From Rhabditoides inermis (lineage: Eukaryota; Nematoda; Chromadorea; Rhabditida; Rhabditidae), in the NCBI GenBank assembly GCA_963966185.1, contig CAWZYM010000283.1, positions 2,948,501-3,012,500 of the forward strand: a DNA stretch of 64,000 nucleotides, given 5' to 3'. Each line of letters opens with the position of its first letter. Position 1 is the first letter of the stretch. Positions 1 to 10,207 of this stretch are shown one piece after another. The notes under the pieces were generated by a model. It was not told the DNA's origin. It worked only from the letters and a program-made list of their open reading frames with translations, and did not search any database. Both the position numbers and the translations under genes were made by a program.

Positions 1-876
1 GTGTACTATTGACGTAGTTTACCGCGGAGAGCTTTTGAGAAGCTTTCAGCTTTCTCTCCAATCTGCCAGAAACGATGACATATTCGCTGAGTACATCGAG
101 GAACTCCAGAATCTGCAATACAACTGTTCTCTTTCATTCTGGCACAAAAATGAAATGAAAAAAAGAAATTAGAAATTGTATCAGTTTTAAATGAATGCAT
201 CTATTCAAACGAAACTAACCGTTCTGCTTCCTTGACCACTCTGCAAGACAGAAGCACAATTCTGCATCATGAGAGTATGCGCAGTCGTCGTGCGGCCGTA
301 TGAGTTGCGTCTTTTTGAGAAGCATACACCAGCACGCTCAGCGACTAAAAAATAATTTCTCAGCGTGTTGTCCAATATTGTCCATATTGTTCTTGTCCAA
401 CTTCTGGTAGAGCTGCTTGGACTTGGAGGCATCCACAGCCACTCGCGCCTCGGTGTGCGTCTCAGCCTTCTTCAGAGACGGCGGCGTCGTCGCTACTCCA
501 GCGGAGGATTCAGTGGTGATGTCTGAACGAAATGAACAATAAATTTAAAAAAAAAAACAGTGACCAGTTTCAACCCAAGGTAGTAGATAATGAACACGAA
601 CGAATAGGCCTCTCAGTAGATGACCATCCCACTCACCTTTGCCTTTTTTGGAATATGTCGTCGTGAATGCGAAGTCGGCGATGTCGTTTCCTACAGCCAA
701 ATCGCACTTCTTGACTCGTCCGGAACGTCCTAAAAATTTTAATACATAGATCGGCGTAGGTCATATAAATAAACGATTACCTCCCAATAACAACATTTCA
801 AATTCATACCTGAATCCATAATAAAATCTTCATATTTCCGATTAGGCTTCTTCTGCCGTTTCGGACGCCCGTCCAT
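1..876 (-). pseudogene. Unrecognised multi-exon gene (copy A) carried in the Helitron-like element
   Basis: Read on the minus strand. The ATG at 876 opens a basic exon (starts MDGRPKRQKKPNRKYEDF). Two further exons follow through introns with good GT..AG ends and agreeing codon phase: one contains GRSGRVKKCDLAVGND, the next contains DITTESSAG. A later segment near 1-115 encodes ILEFLDVLSEYVIVSG in one open frame. Joining of the later pieces is unclear, and the simplest reading of exon 3 meets a stop in ...KLFFSR. The protein is not recognised. An almost identical copy lies at about 15700-16744, so the sequence moves or duplicates with the repeat and is probably not a single-copy host gene. 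Expression is unknown. Confidence 0.4.
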
Positions 877-2348
877 CTTGAAACGTAATAATACAACGAG
901 TACACACAAACAGAAATGGTATCGTGTCGACACAAACAAAAACAACAACAACACAACAAAAATCAATAATCAATAAAAATAAAAAAAAATCGAAAACAGA
1001 AAAGAAGCGCGAGAATGAAGTGTGTCATGATCAATAGTTGACACAGTTACGGTGTTTTATTCAAATTTGAAAATAATTATTATTTGTGTAACTTTATATA
1101 CTACATCAACTGAATATGTTTAAAAAAACAATACTATACAACAATAGTTCAAAAAAAACCGTTTTGACGGAAAAAATAATGATTGTGAATAAAATCCTCC
1201 GCTCCACTACGGCATTGACTAATTTAACATTCTAGTTTCACCGTTCTCTGTTTCGGCGATGTTGCGAATCCGTCCTTCTTGTGTTGCAACTCCGTCCAAA
1301 ACTCAAATGCAACTCTGTCCTTTTGCAGTTCCGTCCTACTATCCAAATTGAGTCACGATGTCCACAATTTCAGTTACGATGCCTACTCGACGCCCATGCT
1401 CTGCAAGCACACAATGAATAAATCAGAATAAATCAGAATGTTTATCTCGAATCAAGTAGCACACATTATCAATTACGTAATTCACGGTGGGATACGGTAA
1501 AATACAGTAATACAATGCCTTCTGCGAGTTCCACCAACACAGGTTTCGGTGGTCCCGTGGATGCGTACGCGTTGTTAGTGATGCTTGTCATCCCCTGCTT
1601 GCGGCTTCTGGGGAAGTTTCGATCTCGGCTGCGGAAGATCCGGGCTTCAACGATCGATCGCGAAGAGACGTCTCCGTGAGTGTCATCGTCTTCGAGGACA
1701 TTGTGCTCATGTATACATAATCACGCACTCACGCGCAAACAGTGCACTAATAAAATAAACAAATACCAAAACAATGCAGCGCTGCCAATCTGTATGTAGG
1801 TAGAAAAAGTTTTAAAACAACGCAGAAAGAAAAAAAGACGACGCAGAGAGAAGCAAAACATCATCACGTTAATTTTTCGTTGAGTTTCACAAAAAACTAT
1901 CAGTATTTGTTCAAAGTAAATCAACAGATATAACAAACAACAACAATACAACGCGCGTGAACGACGACGCAAATCACAAACAGTCTGCACATTATCGATC
2001 GCGCTTTCCCGCCCGCACAACGCTCCCCCATCACGAACCAATGAGCGCGCGGGGGCGGGGTTAGTGAGCGGGTTTTTCAGCGAATCAGCGACCAGCTTCT
2101 TTTGAACAACTACCTGACAGACGTGCAGACCTAACCAGCGAACATATTTTCGGGTATTTAACTATTGTTTCATGTTTTGTTTTTGTTTATAGTTGTTCAA
2201 CGGACGATTAAGAGACAATATCATGATTAAACTCTGAAACATTTATTATTTTAATGATTTACAAGCGATTTTGGTGGCCCTCCGGGCCGAGCGGTTCTGC
2301 GCGCCGCTGGATAAGACCCAAACGATCGGCGCTTCGCGCCGATCCTAA
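1..2348 (+). mobile_element. Helitron-like element, copy A (5' part outside the window)
   Basis: The 3' end is defined by a hairpin (9-bp stem GATCGGCGC/GCGCCGATC around a TTC loop) followed at once by CTAA, then host T. This is the terminus expected of a Helitron: a hairpin, then CTRR, inserted between A and T. The same end recurs at 18196 (+) and at 45982 (-), each time followed by T but by different flanking DNA, so it is a true element boundary. Apart from small indels, positions 1-2348 match 15870-18196, so this copy also carries the unknown multi-exon gene and the right arm of a TIR element (about 1306-1343). A CCAAT/GC-rich stretch lies near 2035-2060. No Rep/helicase reading frame is visible, so the element is non-autonomous. 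Helitron identity is inferred from the ends alone. Confidence 0.6.
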
Positions 2349-2451
2349 TTGGTAATATTTACAATTCTAACTGTGCCACATTGAGTTCTAGTCGATGTGG
2401 AAATCGTTCGTTGTTTCCCTGAACAAAAATGAGTTTTAGTGCATTTGTGAA

Positions 2452-3929
2452 TCAAAGCGTACTTTTGCAGCATATTAGTTGTTCCACCCACTCCCGATAT
2501 CCTTTGTTGAATAGAAATAGACATAATGTTGACAAAGGACCATGAAAACATAATAGAACTAATGCAAAGTTTCCAATTTCTGGAAAAAAGTAGATGAAGT
2601 GGAAATTCACATTAAATGTCCTACTTGATATATTCCAAACTTCTAAGATGAGTATCAAAGCCATAAACCCGATTGGAATTACGAAGTAAATAAGAGGAAT
2701 TGTAACCTGTCCGAATAAAAATATAGTTTTTTTCAAGCATCGCGCATGACTTACTTGTAAAATCAAACTGAAAAAGAACTTCAGTTTCATGTTTCGGGTT
2801 TTATTACTCATTCCGGGGCATCTTTTCAGGTATAATACAGATATTAAAGAAATGAGAGCTAAGAGAGCCCACTGTAATGACTTAAAGTAAAAAAGACATT
2901 GTAATCGAACATTTTACCAATACAGATTGTGAAAAAATAAGACTGATAAATAGTTCGAAAATATGTGGATTAAGTTCAGGTAAAACTACTACAAAATATC
3001 TATTCAGATGAAACAAAGGTGCGAGTTGAGGAAAAATCTGAAGTACTTATTATAGAAACAACACACTTGACATTGACTCTTACCATTCCCACAGATGACT
3101 TTGATTTCTCTAAATCATTGTACAGATAGGTTTTAAAAACGAAAAACCCTGGTACCACACAAAACTGAGTGTATGCCTGTACAAAATGAATTAGTATTTG
3201 TAATCGGAATGCATACCATGATTATAAAAACTCGAAAGTGTTCTTTGACCATTGAAAAATACGAATAGGTATGTATCAATTGTGTTGCTCTATATGTTAT
3301 GAGGATAAATATAGCAGTGAACATACATGTTTTCATAGTAAGCATTAGGGCCTGAAATGTAATTTAAAAAAAAAACATCAACTTTCTCACAGCTGTTCCG
3401 AAGCAACCAATGACGGTAGATGGAAAGCCGGTAGTACTTGCAATGAGAACAGGGAAGTATATGAAAGGCTCCGAATGGCTCACCATATATTCGTCCACCA
3501 GAGAGAATATCTATGAAAAAAGACATTGACTTACAAGTAAGTGATAATCTCACGTGTACTGCAGCTAGGTATATTCTATAGTCTTTCATTGTGGCCGGAG
3601 ACTTATATAGTATCATATAAACTCCAAATATATTGATAATAGTTCCACATATGGAAAACACGAAAAAGGCTTCGTAGAAGACCAGAAGAAACAAAATTAT
3701 GGATTAAGGTTCACAACAGACTTCTCGTAAACCGTAATCGTTAATGCGGAATGTACAAATGCAATACCGACTTTTCAACAAACAAAAAACGTATATCGTG
3801 TTACGAATGTGGGGAAGTACGATCACGATTCACGAAGAGTCTGTCTGGCCAACCAACCTCTTGTATGTCCAATCCAAACGTTTCGCTGATAGAAGTGAAG
3901 TTGGGGATGGTACTGTCAAGATGTATCAT
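2452..3929 (-). CDS. Serpentine chemoreceptor, srh-like (copy A)
   Basis: A candidate seven-pass G-protein-coupled receptor of the nematode srh/str superfamily, expected in chemosensory neuron cilia. Proposed exons on the minus strand: first exon from ATG 3929 (MIHLDSTIPNFTS, with an N-glycosylation site), then about 3554-3690, 3391-3510, 3217-3351, 3084-3176, 2918-3037, 2755-2880, 2625-2706 and 2452-2579. Introns from the second onward are 37-48 bp, nearly all phase 0, and join without frame conflict. Visible family marks: TM1 followed by GVYMILYKSPATMKDYR, TM6 LQVTIPLIYFVIP, and TM7 with the FHGPLST motif typical of srh/str, then a short tail ending CCKSTL. Length is about 320 aa, as usual for the family. 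The exon 1-2 junction is the least certain. It is 104 bp from the end of Helitron-like copy A. Confidence 0.72.
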
Positions 3930-4008
3930 CGTATGTATATATCGAGCGTATGGCGTTTACAGGTGGTACTGAAAGAATGAAAAGATCGCACCGCAAATGG
4001 GCACAAAA

Positions 4009-4055
4009 CACCTGCTCTAAAGATTTCACCTGTTCGATTTGCGATTTCACCTGTT
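4009..4055. promoter_or_regulatory. E-box cluster upstream of srh-like copy A
   Basis: Three CACCTG E-boxes lie at 4009-4014, 4027-4032 and 4048-4053, about 80-125 bp upstream of the proposed start at 3929. The last two sit in TTTCACCTGTT, which fits the WWYCACSTGYY element described upstream of many C. elegans chemoreceptor genes. Copies B and C have equivalents. Confidence 0.5.
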
Positions 4056-4084
4056 CGATTTGCACCCCACCGCGCGCAACTTAT

Positions 4085-4226
4085 TGCGAGCATAGAACTG
4101 TTTCTGTTTAGAACTCTTTTTAGAACTGTTTCAACTCCCACAATATCGGTGTAAGAACTGTTCCAACTCCACAATATCGATGTAAGAACTGCTTGAACTT
4201 CACAATATCGATGTAAGAACTGTTTC
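4085..4226. repeat. 31-bp minisatellite, short left part
   Basis: Three to four degenerate units of the ATCGATGTAAGAACTGTTTC type repeat end exactly where the PAT retroelement begins. The large remainder of the array resumes at 10208, so the two parts are one array split by the insertion. Confidence 0.75.
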
Positions 4227-4297
4227 CACTCCGTTACACTACGTGGAAACTACGATTTGAAAACCCGCGCATACAAAGAGGATGGAAGGAACGTGCT
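4226..4297 (-). repeat. Split direct repeat, box B2 (outer end of PAT element)
   Basis: Matches 5948-6020 through CACTCCGYTACACTACGTGG and the following 50 bp to GGAAGGAACGTGCT. The similarity stops abruptly at the minisatellite on the left. Confidence 0.8.
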
Positions 4298-4739
4298 TTA
4301 TTCTGTTCGGTATACAATCATACTGTTACATCACTGCTTAATTACTCGATAGAGCACAAAAGGGAGGGTAGAGCCGCGAACTAGGTGAAGGGAGACAGGC
4401 ACGACCACGGACCGCCCGGCGGTTTGCAAGGCTGAAATGGCTGAAAAGAACGTTACGGGCCAGGCGAGCGTGGCCATCGGAGGCATATAAGAAGAACCAA
4501 AGAAAGCTACCGTATTTCTAATCTCGCTACCGTATCCCCCCCACAGCAACACCACAGCAACACACAGAAGGAACATATATTATTGCACGCAATAAACACC
4601 TCGTGACTGGACGTCAGCCTTTAAATACAACCAAGTGGTTCAACAGCGAAATAGAAACAATGAATGGATTACGACAAACACAATTCAACACCCAACAATA
4701 CGGTCAACGGTACAGAAAGGCAAGCAATGAGAGGGGTCG

Positions 4740-5843
4740 TTAACGGATACCTTGCGCGGCGGGAAGATCCCTTATGTAAGACGAGAGAGAGGATGCGGAC
4801 TCCCAGCGTCCTCGACGCTGAATCTCCTCGGCGGGGAGACCCTTGGCGGCCAGGTGTGTAGCCCCCCCGCTGCGCAGCTGATGCGGAGTGAATAAAGGGA
4901 TTCCGGCCCGCGCTGCCGCTCATCGCAGCTCCTTCCTTACAGCATCGGTCGTCATGTGGCGTCCGTTGTTAAGGTTGGGGAAGACAGGAGAGGAGGGAGA
5001 GGCTCGTCGCGCGGCATACGTTCGCCATGCAGCGCATCCAGGCGTTCCCGCGGAGATGAAGGACGTGCGTCCTTCGGCCAACTGATCGTTCTTGGCCCTT
5101 CTCACATGCACCGCCAGCACGTCTAAACTAATAATAAAACTTCTTCCAAATCAAATGGCCGCCGAGAGGCATTTCGCTCACCGCCATTGTCCGAGATGTC
5201 CGTCCACACAAGAGATACTGCCTCCGACACACGTAGCAGAGCGTGGTAGCTGAGCCAGGCCAGCGCCGACGCCCTGACCTCCCTGCTTCCCTCCGTTGAG
5301 CCGAATCCGAGTGCGGTCAGAGAAGCCAGCGGGACGGGTACGTGGTGCCTGACAGATCTTGCTCTTGCGGCTGCAGCGAGGACGGCCTTCAGCAGTCGGT
5401 CCACTCCGCTCGGCAAAGACGACGTACCGGTATACCAACTGGAAAGGACAACCTTCTCTCGTGCAAAGAGCTACACATCACTTCCCAGGTACGCACCTGT
5501 ATGCTGCCTGGATTCCTCGTAGAGAGCCCGCAGCGGCTCCCTTCTCCCACTTGTGCAGAAGATATCCGAGCAGTGTGAAGACGTCGTCATGGTCTAGCGA
5601 CTCCGAAGCGGCAAATTTCATCAGATTCCTGAACGCCGCCGCGTAGCTTCTCGCCGTGGCGGGAGAGCTTCTCAGCACGAGCGCTTTCTTGGCAAGGCGA
5701 CCTGCCTTGATTCCTAGCTTCTTGTCGACCAGGGCGAGCGTCGACAAAATCGCCCCTAAAACAAAACCGGTGTTGCGTGCCTCATTTCGGAAGGGGAGAC
5801 AGGTGGAGGGCGGCCGCGGGGTGGACGGGGGGAATAAAAACAC
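4740..5843 (-). pseudogene. Tyrosine recombinase of PAT element, broken
   Basis: The catalytic domain can be followed across frames. The N-terminal part is open from 5843 to 5478. A second block, 5416-5123, holds LLRVSE with the first catalytic Arg. A third block, 5120-4740, holds RRAKNDQ, then FTPHQLRSGGATHLAAKG (the His-x-x-Arg box), RRGRWES, and a Tyr in SSYIRD as the likely nucleophile. Between RKELR and the HxxR block an in-frame TGA stands where CGA (Arg) would keep the frame, consistent with a CpG transition. The enzyme would close or insert a circular DNA intermediate during transposition. The frame changes and stops mean this copy cannot make it. Confidence 0.8.
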
Positions 5844-6020
5844 GTAGAATGAGGCTAGAGTGCGCCGATTATGGCAACGTTGAAAAAGGCAGCTACGCAG
5901 ATTCTACGCAGCGCGCGCGCTGCGCGGCAAATTCAAATCTACAATTCCCACTCCGCTACACTACGTGGAAACTACGATTTGAAAAGCCGCGCATACAAAG
6001 AGGATGGAAGGAACGTGCTA
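5833..6020 (-). repeat. Internal split-repeat junction (boxes B1 and A2) of PAT element
   Basis: 5833-5947 repeats 10099-10207 (box A, ending CAAATTCAAATCTACAA) and 5948-6020 repeats 4226-4297 (box B). The two boxes abut here as they would in a circular intermediate. Confidence 0.8.
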
Positions 6021-6023
6021 GAA

Positions 6024-7104
6024 CTAGCAAAGATCGGGGTCAATGAGGATGAACGCAAAAGGGAAGTGGAGAGTGGGGTTCTGAAACAGCTGATTGCCGC
6101 CGGTCCCGGGGATCGCAACGCGCTCGCCCGCTTGGTAAATGCGTGCTCCCTTGACGAACTGTCTCCAACGGCCCCGGTCATTTAATACTAGAAGGTAGTA
6201 ATCACGCGACGCCCATAGAGGCAAGCCTAACACACCTGTGGTCGCAAAATGGCGCATGAAACGAAGGGTACGGGCCACCAACCTGGGCGGGGGGACCGCC
6301 CACAATCTCTCATTCCTCCACACATCCATATACCTGAAAATGTCGGCTCCGGCGGCGCCAGCGGTGAAGTAGCGGCTGTAGAACTTGAGACACTTGTTGT
6401 TGCGCGAGTCGGCAAAGGCGTCACAGCTGAAAGGACCGAACGTCGCATTCAACTCTCCGAATATGTCGTCCCTGATACCCCAATCGTCCCCATACGTTCT
6501 TCGACTGAGCTCATCCGCTTCCACCAACAGTTCCCTGGAAAGCCACCTCACCGTGAAATGCGCGTTAACCGACTCGAGAGCGCCCCTAATTTCTCTAGCA
6601 ATCTGGTCCAACTTCTCAATCATGCTTCCCTCGTGCAGAATGGCTACTGCTGACGTATTGTCCAATTGAATCAAAACACACTTCCCAGCCAAAGTCCTAG
6701 CAAACGTTGTCACCCCAAATCGAATGCCGGATAACTCTCTGAACGTACTAGACTCGCCAACTTCTTCGGCATACAGATTCCTAGAGGATGTCAACTTCCT
6801 GTCCACGTCCTCCAGCACTGCCCCAATGCCGGTGGCGGACGCGTCCGTGGACAGAGTGGCATTGGGTAAGGGAACTGTTTCCGTAAACGAACGCGTGCAT
6901 CCTGTTGCCAACTTGTTCATCCACCACCTACCATCAGCACGCATCTCCTCCGACACCACGACCATCCTCTTGCCCGCCTCATCTGCAGCTGCCGCCGACC
7001 TCATGAGCGTCCTCGTTTCCCGTGCCGCTTCTGGAACCACCAGATGAAGCGACACCAACGACCCAATCAGTGACTGTAGAGAGGACAGTTTGATGTTGAA
7101 GTGT
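6024..7104 (-). CDS. RNase H and C-terminal pol region of PAT element
   Basis: Open for about 350 codons, with the frame continuing upstream of the ATG at 7058 into KHFNIKLSSLQSLIGS, where the LINE insertion cut the pol gene. It contains a DIRS-type RNase H region: LSTDASATGIGAV carries the first catalytic Asp, FRELSGIRFG supplies the Glu, and IQLDNTSAVAIL the next Asp. A further conserved block follows (FSCDAFADSRNNKC...RYMDVW), as in other DIRS-like pol proteins. It would degrade the RNA strand during reverse transcription. The open frame suggests the element died recently, but it is separated from RT by the LINE and is not functional as it stands. Confidence 0.75.
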
Positions 7105-8365
7105 TTATTTCCACGGCAAGGGAGAAGTGATAACGATAAAAGGCAAGCATGAAAAATATGTGGATAAACAAGGCTAACCCTAGGCTGACCAGCTACTTAT
7201 TGGGGGGCCCTCACGTTACATAAAAACGTACAAAAATGAGAGGTTAATAACATCAACATCAACATATTACACGACAAAGATGAAAGTCTACAAAAAGTGG
7301 GGGAGTTGACCAAACATTAATACGTTTGTTGTTTGTTTGTTTATCAGCCTGATTCCGACATGTACATACAATGGTAGCATGATGGGTTATCTGGAAGCAC
7401 ACACAATCCTACAGTGGGGTATTGGGGCTCCTTGGCTGGAACAGTGCGGCGCGAGTCCTGACTGTTCATGGTAGATGGGCGTGAACATCGCGAAGTGACC
7501 AGTTCCGGATGCGAGGCGTGGTAGAAGATCTTGAAAGTCTGCCGCCGCCGATGGTAGGGCTCTCAGAGAGTGAGAGTGGGTTCACGCGGCCCACCGGGAG
7601 GTAGTGGAATTCGGTAGAACAATCGCCCGCGAGGGGAATCGAACCAGCGACCGTTCACTTAGCAAGCTGTGACGCTATCCACTTGGCCAACCCGGCCCCA
7701 TTAATACGTCACAATTCGACAATAGTTTTCTCTTATCGGAAACTGAATATACGTTATTAAGATTGAACGGAAGGTTGTTCCACGGTTTAACTACCCGATT
7801 AAAATAGAAATTTTCATCTTTATACTTATTTCTAGGAATCGCAATTTGTTTTTCGTGAGATCTAGTGTTGTATCTCGAGTAATGAATGGCTGGAATATGG
7901 TTTTGATCTAAATGTAATCGGTTTGTAAGGATTTTGTACAAGGTTACTAAATCGTTATGTTGCCTACGTTCATATAATGACTGTAAACCCATGAGTGCAA
8001 GACGATCTGGATATGATGGTATAGGTAAAGATGGATTACATCTTTTGAAAACCTCCTTTGTGAAATACCGCAATGGTGTCTCTAAGCGTTTTGTCAGATT
8101 GCTATTACTTGGCTGATTAAATATTTCTGTACCGTATTCAAGACAAGGGCGAATAGAAGTCTTGAACAATTTCACATATAATGATGTGTCTGTACTGGAA
8201 AATGCTCGCAAGATGTGATTGACTTTAGCAGTAGTGGATTTTGTTATGGTTTCAATGTGACCTGAGAATTTGAGATCAGAATCAATGTTGATTCCCAAGT
8301 CTCAAACTGTGGAAACGTTTTCTATATGCTGACCTTTGATACTGTAATGTCTGGGAGTATTTTAA
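7105..8365 (-). mobile_element. 5'-truncated non-LTR retrotransposon (LINE) inside the PAT pol gene
   Basis: Minus-strand translation gives a LINE reverse-transcriptase thumb region: LGINIDSDLKFSGHIETI, then FKTSIRPCLEYGTEIF, ending near VVKPWNNLP. The start of the window-visible part lacks the RT catalytic domain (5' truncation), and one in-frame TGA precedes DLGINID. The 3' UTR continues to about 7105 and ends in an AATAAA-like run. It cuts the PAT pol frame cleanly: SRMIKYKK on one side and KHFNIKLSS on the other are its two flanks. A SINE at 7326-7699 interrupts the last codons of the LINE frame. Confidence 0.8.
7326..7699 (-). mobile_element. tRNA-derived SINE with target-site duplication
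   Basis: It is flanked by an 11-bp direct repeat CATTAATACGT (7315-7325 and 7699-7709; the outer C is shared). On the minus strand it starts with a tRNA-like head: A-box-like TTGGCCAAGTGGATAGCG, then an anticodon-arm-like region, then a B box GGTTCGATTCC (about 7635-7645). An unrelated body of about 300 bp follows, with a tail of AAAC repeats. Head, body, simple tail and target duplication together define a SINE. The head resembles a serine-type tRNA with GCT in the loop, but the arm pairing is imperfect. It could use the 3'-end machinery of a LINE. Confidence 0.82.
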
Positions 8366-9190
8366 TTTCTTATACTTGATCATCCGACTCTCAAGAGAGC
8401 TCGCCATGCTGATGGCTTTCGACAATCTGTTGTCTGACGGTGCGACCTGGCCGAGTCGGAGGTCCACTCGGAAGCCAAGCCACTCGACGGTTGGAGATGA
8501 CTCCCACGAACACTTCTCCTCCGCCATGGCCACGCCGGCAGACAACAGATCGGCTCGGATGATGCGGACTGCCCTCTGAACCTCCTCCTTAGTCTCCCCC
8601 AAAACCATACCATCGTCAAGATAAAGAAACATGTGAATACCCATCTCACGCCATCTTTTCACGAACACTTTGAACAGCTCGGTGAACAAATAAGGACCAG
8701 CTGATCGACCGAACGGCAAAGCATTCCACACGTAGTTTTCGCCGTTTCACTCAAAACCCAATAGACTCTTAGTATCGTCTGCCATGCGCACGTGATGGTA
8801 GCCCGCACGGAAATCGAACGTCGCAGCAAAACCTCCAAACGGCAAAGTGTCCCAGGCAACGCCTAGGTCCTCGTACTTGAAATGATTCTTGGCTATTGAC
8901 AAGTTGAGCAGGGAAAGGTCGTGAATCAGCCGCTTCTTGCCAGATGCATTTGTAACTACTGCGAGAGGGCTGACAAGGCTAGGCGATGAGCATCGCATAA
9001 TGACGCCAGTGGCCAAAAGAGCGTTCACTTGATCGCCAACGAAAGAAGCGTCCGCCAGGGCAGGTTTGCGGTTACTATCAACTATGCCTAGCGGCGGCGG
9101 CGCCACGAGGTTGAGCGAATAACCTTCCGAAATCACTTTAATGACACAGGGTTCAGCCCCAATCAATGACCAAAACTCGACACACTCCGA
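8366..9190 (-). pseudogene. Reverse transcriptase of PAT element, with in-frame TGA
   Basis: The frame runs from about SECVEFWSLIG through the fingers/palm blocks (VTNASGKKRLIHDLSLLN, FDFRAGYHHV), then meets TGA at 8747-8749. It resumes in the same frame with YVWNALPFGRSAGPYLFTELF and the catalytic box YLDDG, and ends at SLESRMIKYKK where the LINE is inserted. A TGG-to-TGA change would explain the stop. It belongs to the DIRS/PAT class of RTs, shown by the gene order and the linked recombinase rather than by an integrase. Confidence 0.82.
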
Positions 9191-9212
9191 AACTTGCTGA
9201 AACAGATTATGC

Positions 9213-9817
9213 TCACCAGTGGCGGGAAGAAGAGGGGAGGGACGCAGTGCACGACCGGGCAGTGTGTCCGGTGCGGCCACAACGGAAGCAGCGCTGCTCG
9301 ATCCTACCAGCAGTCCTAGGCGGGCTGCGACTTCGGCGATCGCGAGAGGGGGAGTACGGGCGGTGGCGATAGGAGGAAGAGCTGCCCGAGCTCCTCCCCC
9401 CGCTCCGAAAAGGCTGCTGCCGGACAGAGTGGCCTCCGCTAAAAGCCGCAAGCGCCACCGCCAGCCCGACTCCGTTTTTACTTTCACCACCTGAAAGGGA
9501 TCCGAAGCTGCAACTTTGTCCGCCATTGACATCACTGCCGGATCCTTGTCTGCAGCCGCCAGAAGAGTGTTCCGGTCCTCGAGCTTCTTTGTTGCCTCCG
9601 CGAGCAGGTTCTTGGCGTCCGGATCCGCAGTCTGCACCTCCAGCTTGTCGAGGAGTGAGAGCAGCTCGTGGTTGAATTTCGTCTGGACGTCGTAGCTTCT
9701 CGACGTCAGCGGGGCAGGAAGAGGCCTCGCGGGAGGAGGCGGCGGGGCGCATGCGGCGCGAACGAGCGCCTGGAAATCCGCGACAGTGACGTTGGAAAGG
9801 TTCAAGTTGTTCGCCAT
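9213..9817 (-). pseudogene. Gag-like ORF of PAT element with CCHC zinc knuckle
   Basis: It starts at ATG 9817 (MANNLNLSNVTVADFQALV) with a Pro/Ala-rich stretch and a helical region. The zinc knuckle CFRCGRTGHTARSC (C-x2-C-x4-H-x4-C) lies in a different frame near its 3' end (stop at 9213). The frame that begins at 9817 instead runs on into reverse transcriptase. So either one shift has occurred near the VVKVK region, or the living element uses frameshifting between gag and pol. This copy alone cannot decide. The product would package element RNA. Confidence 0.7.
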
Positions 9818-10098
9818 ACCCTGCAGATAAAGAATTTAGAGAACTTTTCCCGACACGCGATTTGTCGGGATCTCAGCACACCGAACTGTACATAACAATT
9901 ATTGAAATATTCTGGCGAACCTAGGTGACAAGTATCTGACCGAAGAAACAAAACTAATACAAAAAGGTGTCTCACAGAGTCTAAATGACGTAAAAGGAAG
10001 ACAGACCAAGAAAGACAAAAATATAAAAAAACGAAACCCGATTAAATCACCTCGACAAAAAAACGAAAACAACAAAAACAAACCAACCGCACAGATAA

Positions 10099-10207
10099 TA
10101 AAAACACGTAGAAAGAGGCTAGAGTGCGCCGAGTACGGCAACGTGAAAAGGACAGCTACGCAGATTCTACGCTGCGCGCGAGCTGCGCGGCAAATTCAAA
10201 TCTACAA
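10099..10207 (-). repeat. Split direct repeat, box A1 (outer 5' end of PAT element)
   Basis: Repeats 5833-5947 with only scattered differences (shared blocks AAAACACGTAGAA, CAGCTACGCAGATTCTACGC, CAAATTCAAATCTACAA). The similarity ends where the minisatellite resumes. The stretch 9818-10098 is element leader without a visible gene. Confidence 0.8.

Larger units (their letters stand above)
4226..10207 (-). mobile_element. PAT-type (DIRS-like) tyrosine-recombinase retroelement, inactive
   Basis: Read on the minus strand the order is gag-like ORF with zinc knuckle, reverse transcriptase, RNase H, then tyrosine recombinase. Split direct repeats replace LTRs. Box A is at 10099-10207 and again at 5833-5947; box B is at 4226-4297 and again at 5948-6020; so the outer ends are A and B and an internal A/B junction lies between RNase H and recombinase. 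This layout plus a YR gene defines PAT/DIRS elements. The element is inactive: an in-frame TGA in RT, a frame change in gag, stops and frame changes in the recombinase, and a LINE inserted between RT and RNase H. It sits inside a 31-bp minisatellite and shows no clear target duplication, as expected for recombinase-mediated insertion. Confidence 0.85.

Noticed and set aside
7625..7697. Serine-type tRNA gene on the minus strand
   Set aside because: It has A and B boxes but imperfect arms, is followed by a 300-bp body and AAAC tail, and is flanked by a target duplication, so it is the head of a SINE.
9219..9494. Plus-strand frames across the gag region
   Set aside because: Antisense shadows of the G+C-rich gag gene, which has a zinc knuckle on the minus strand.
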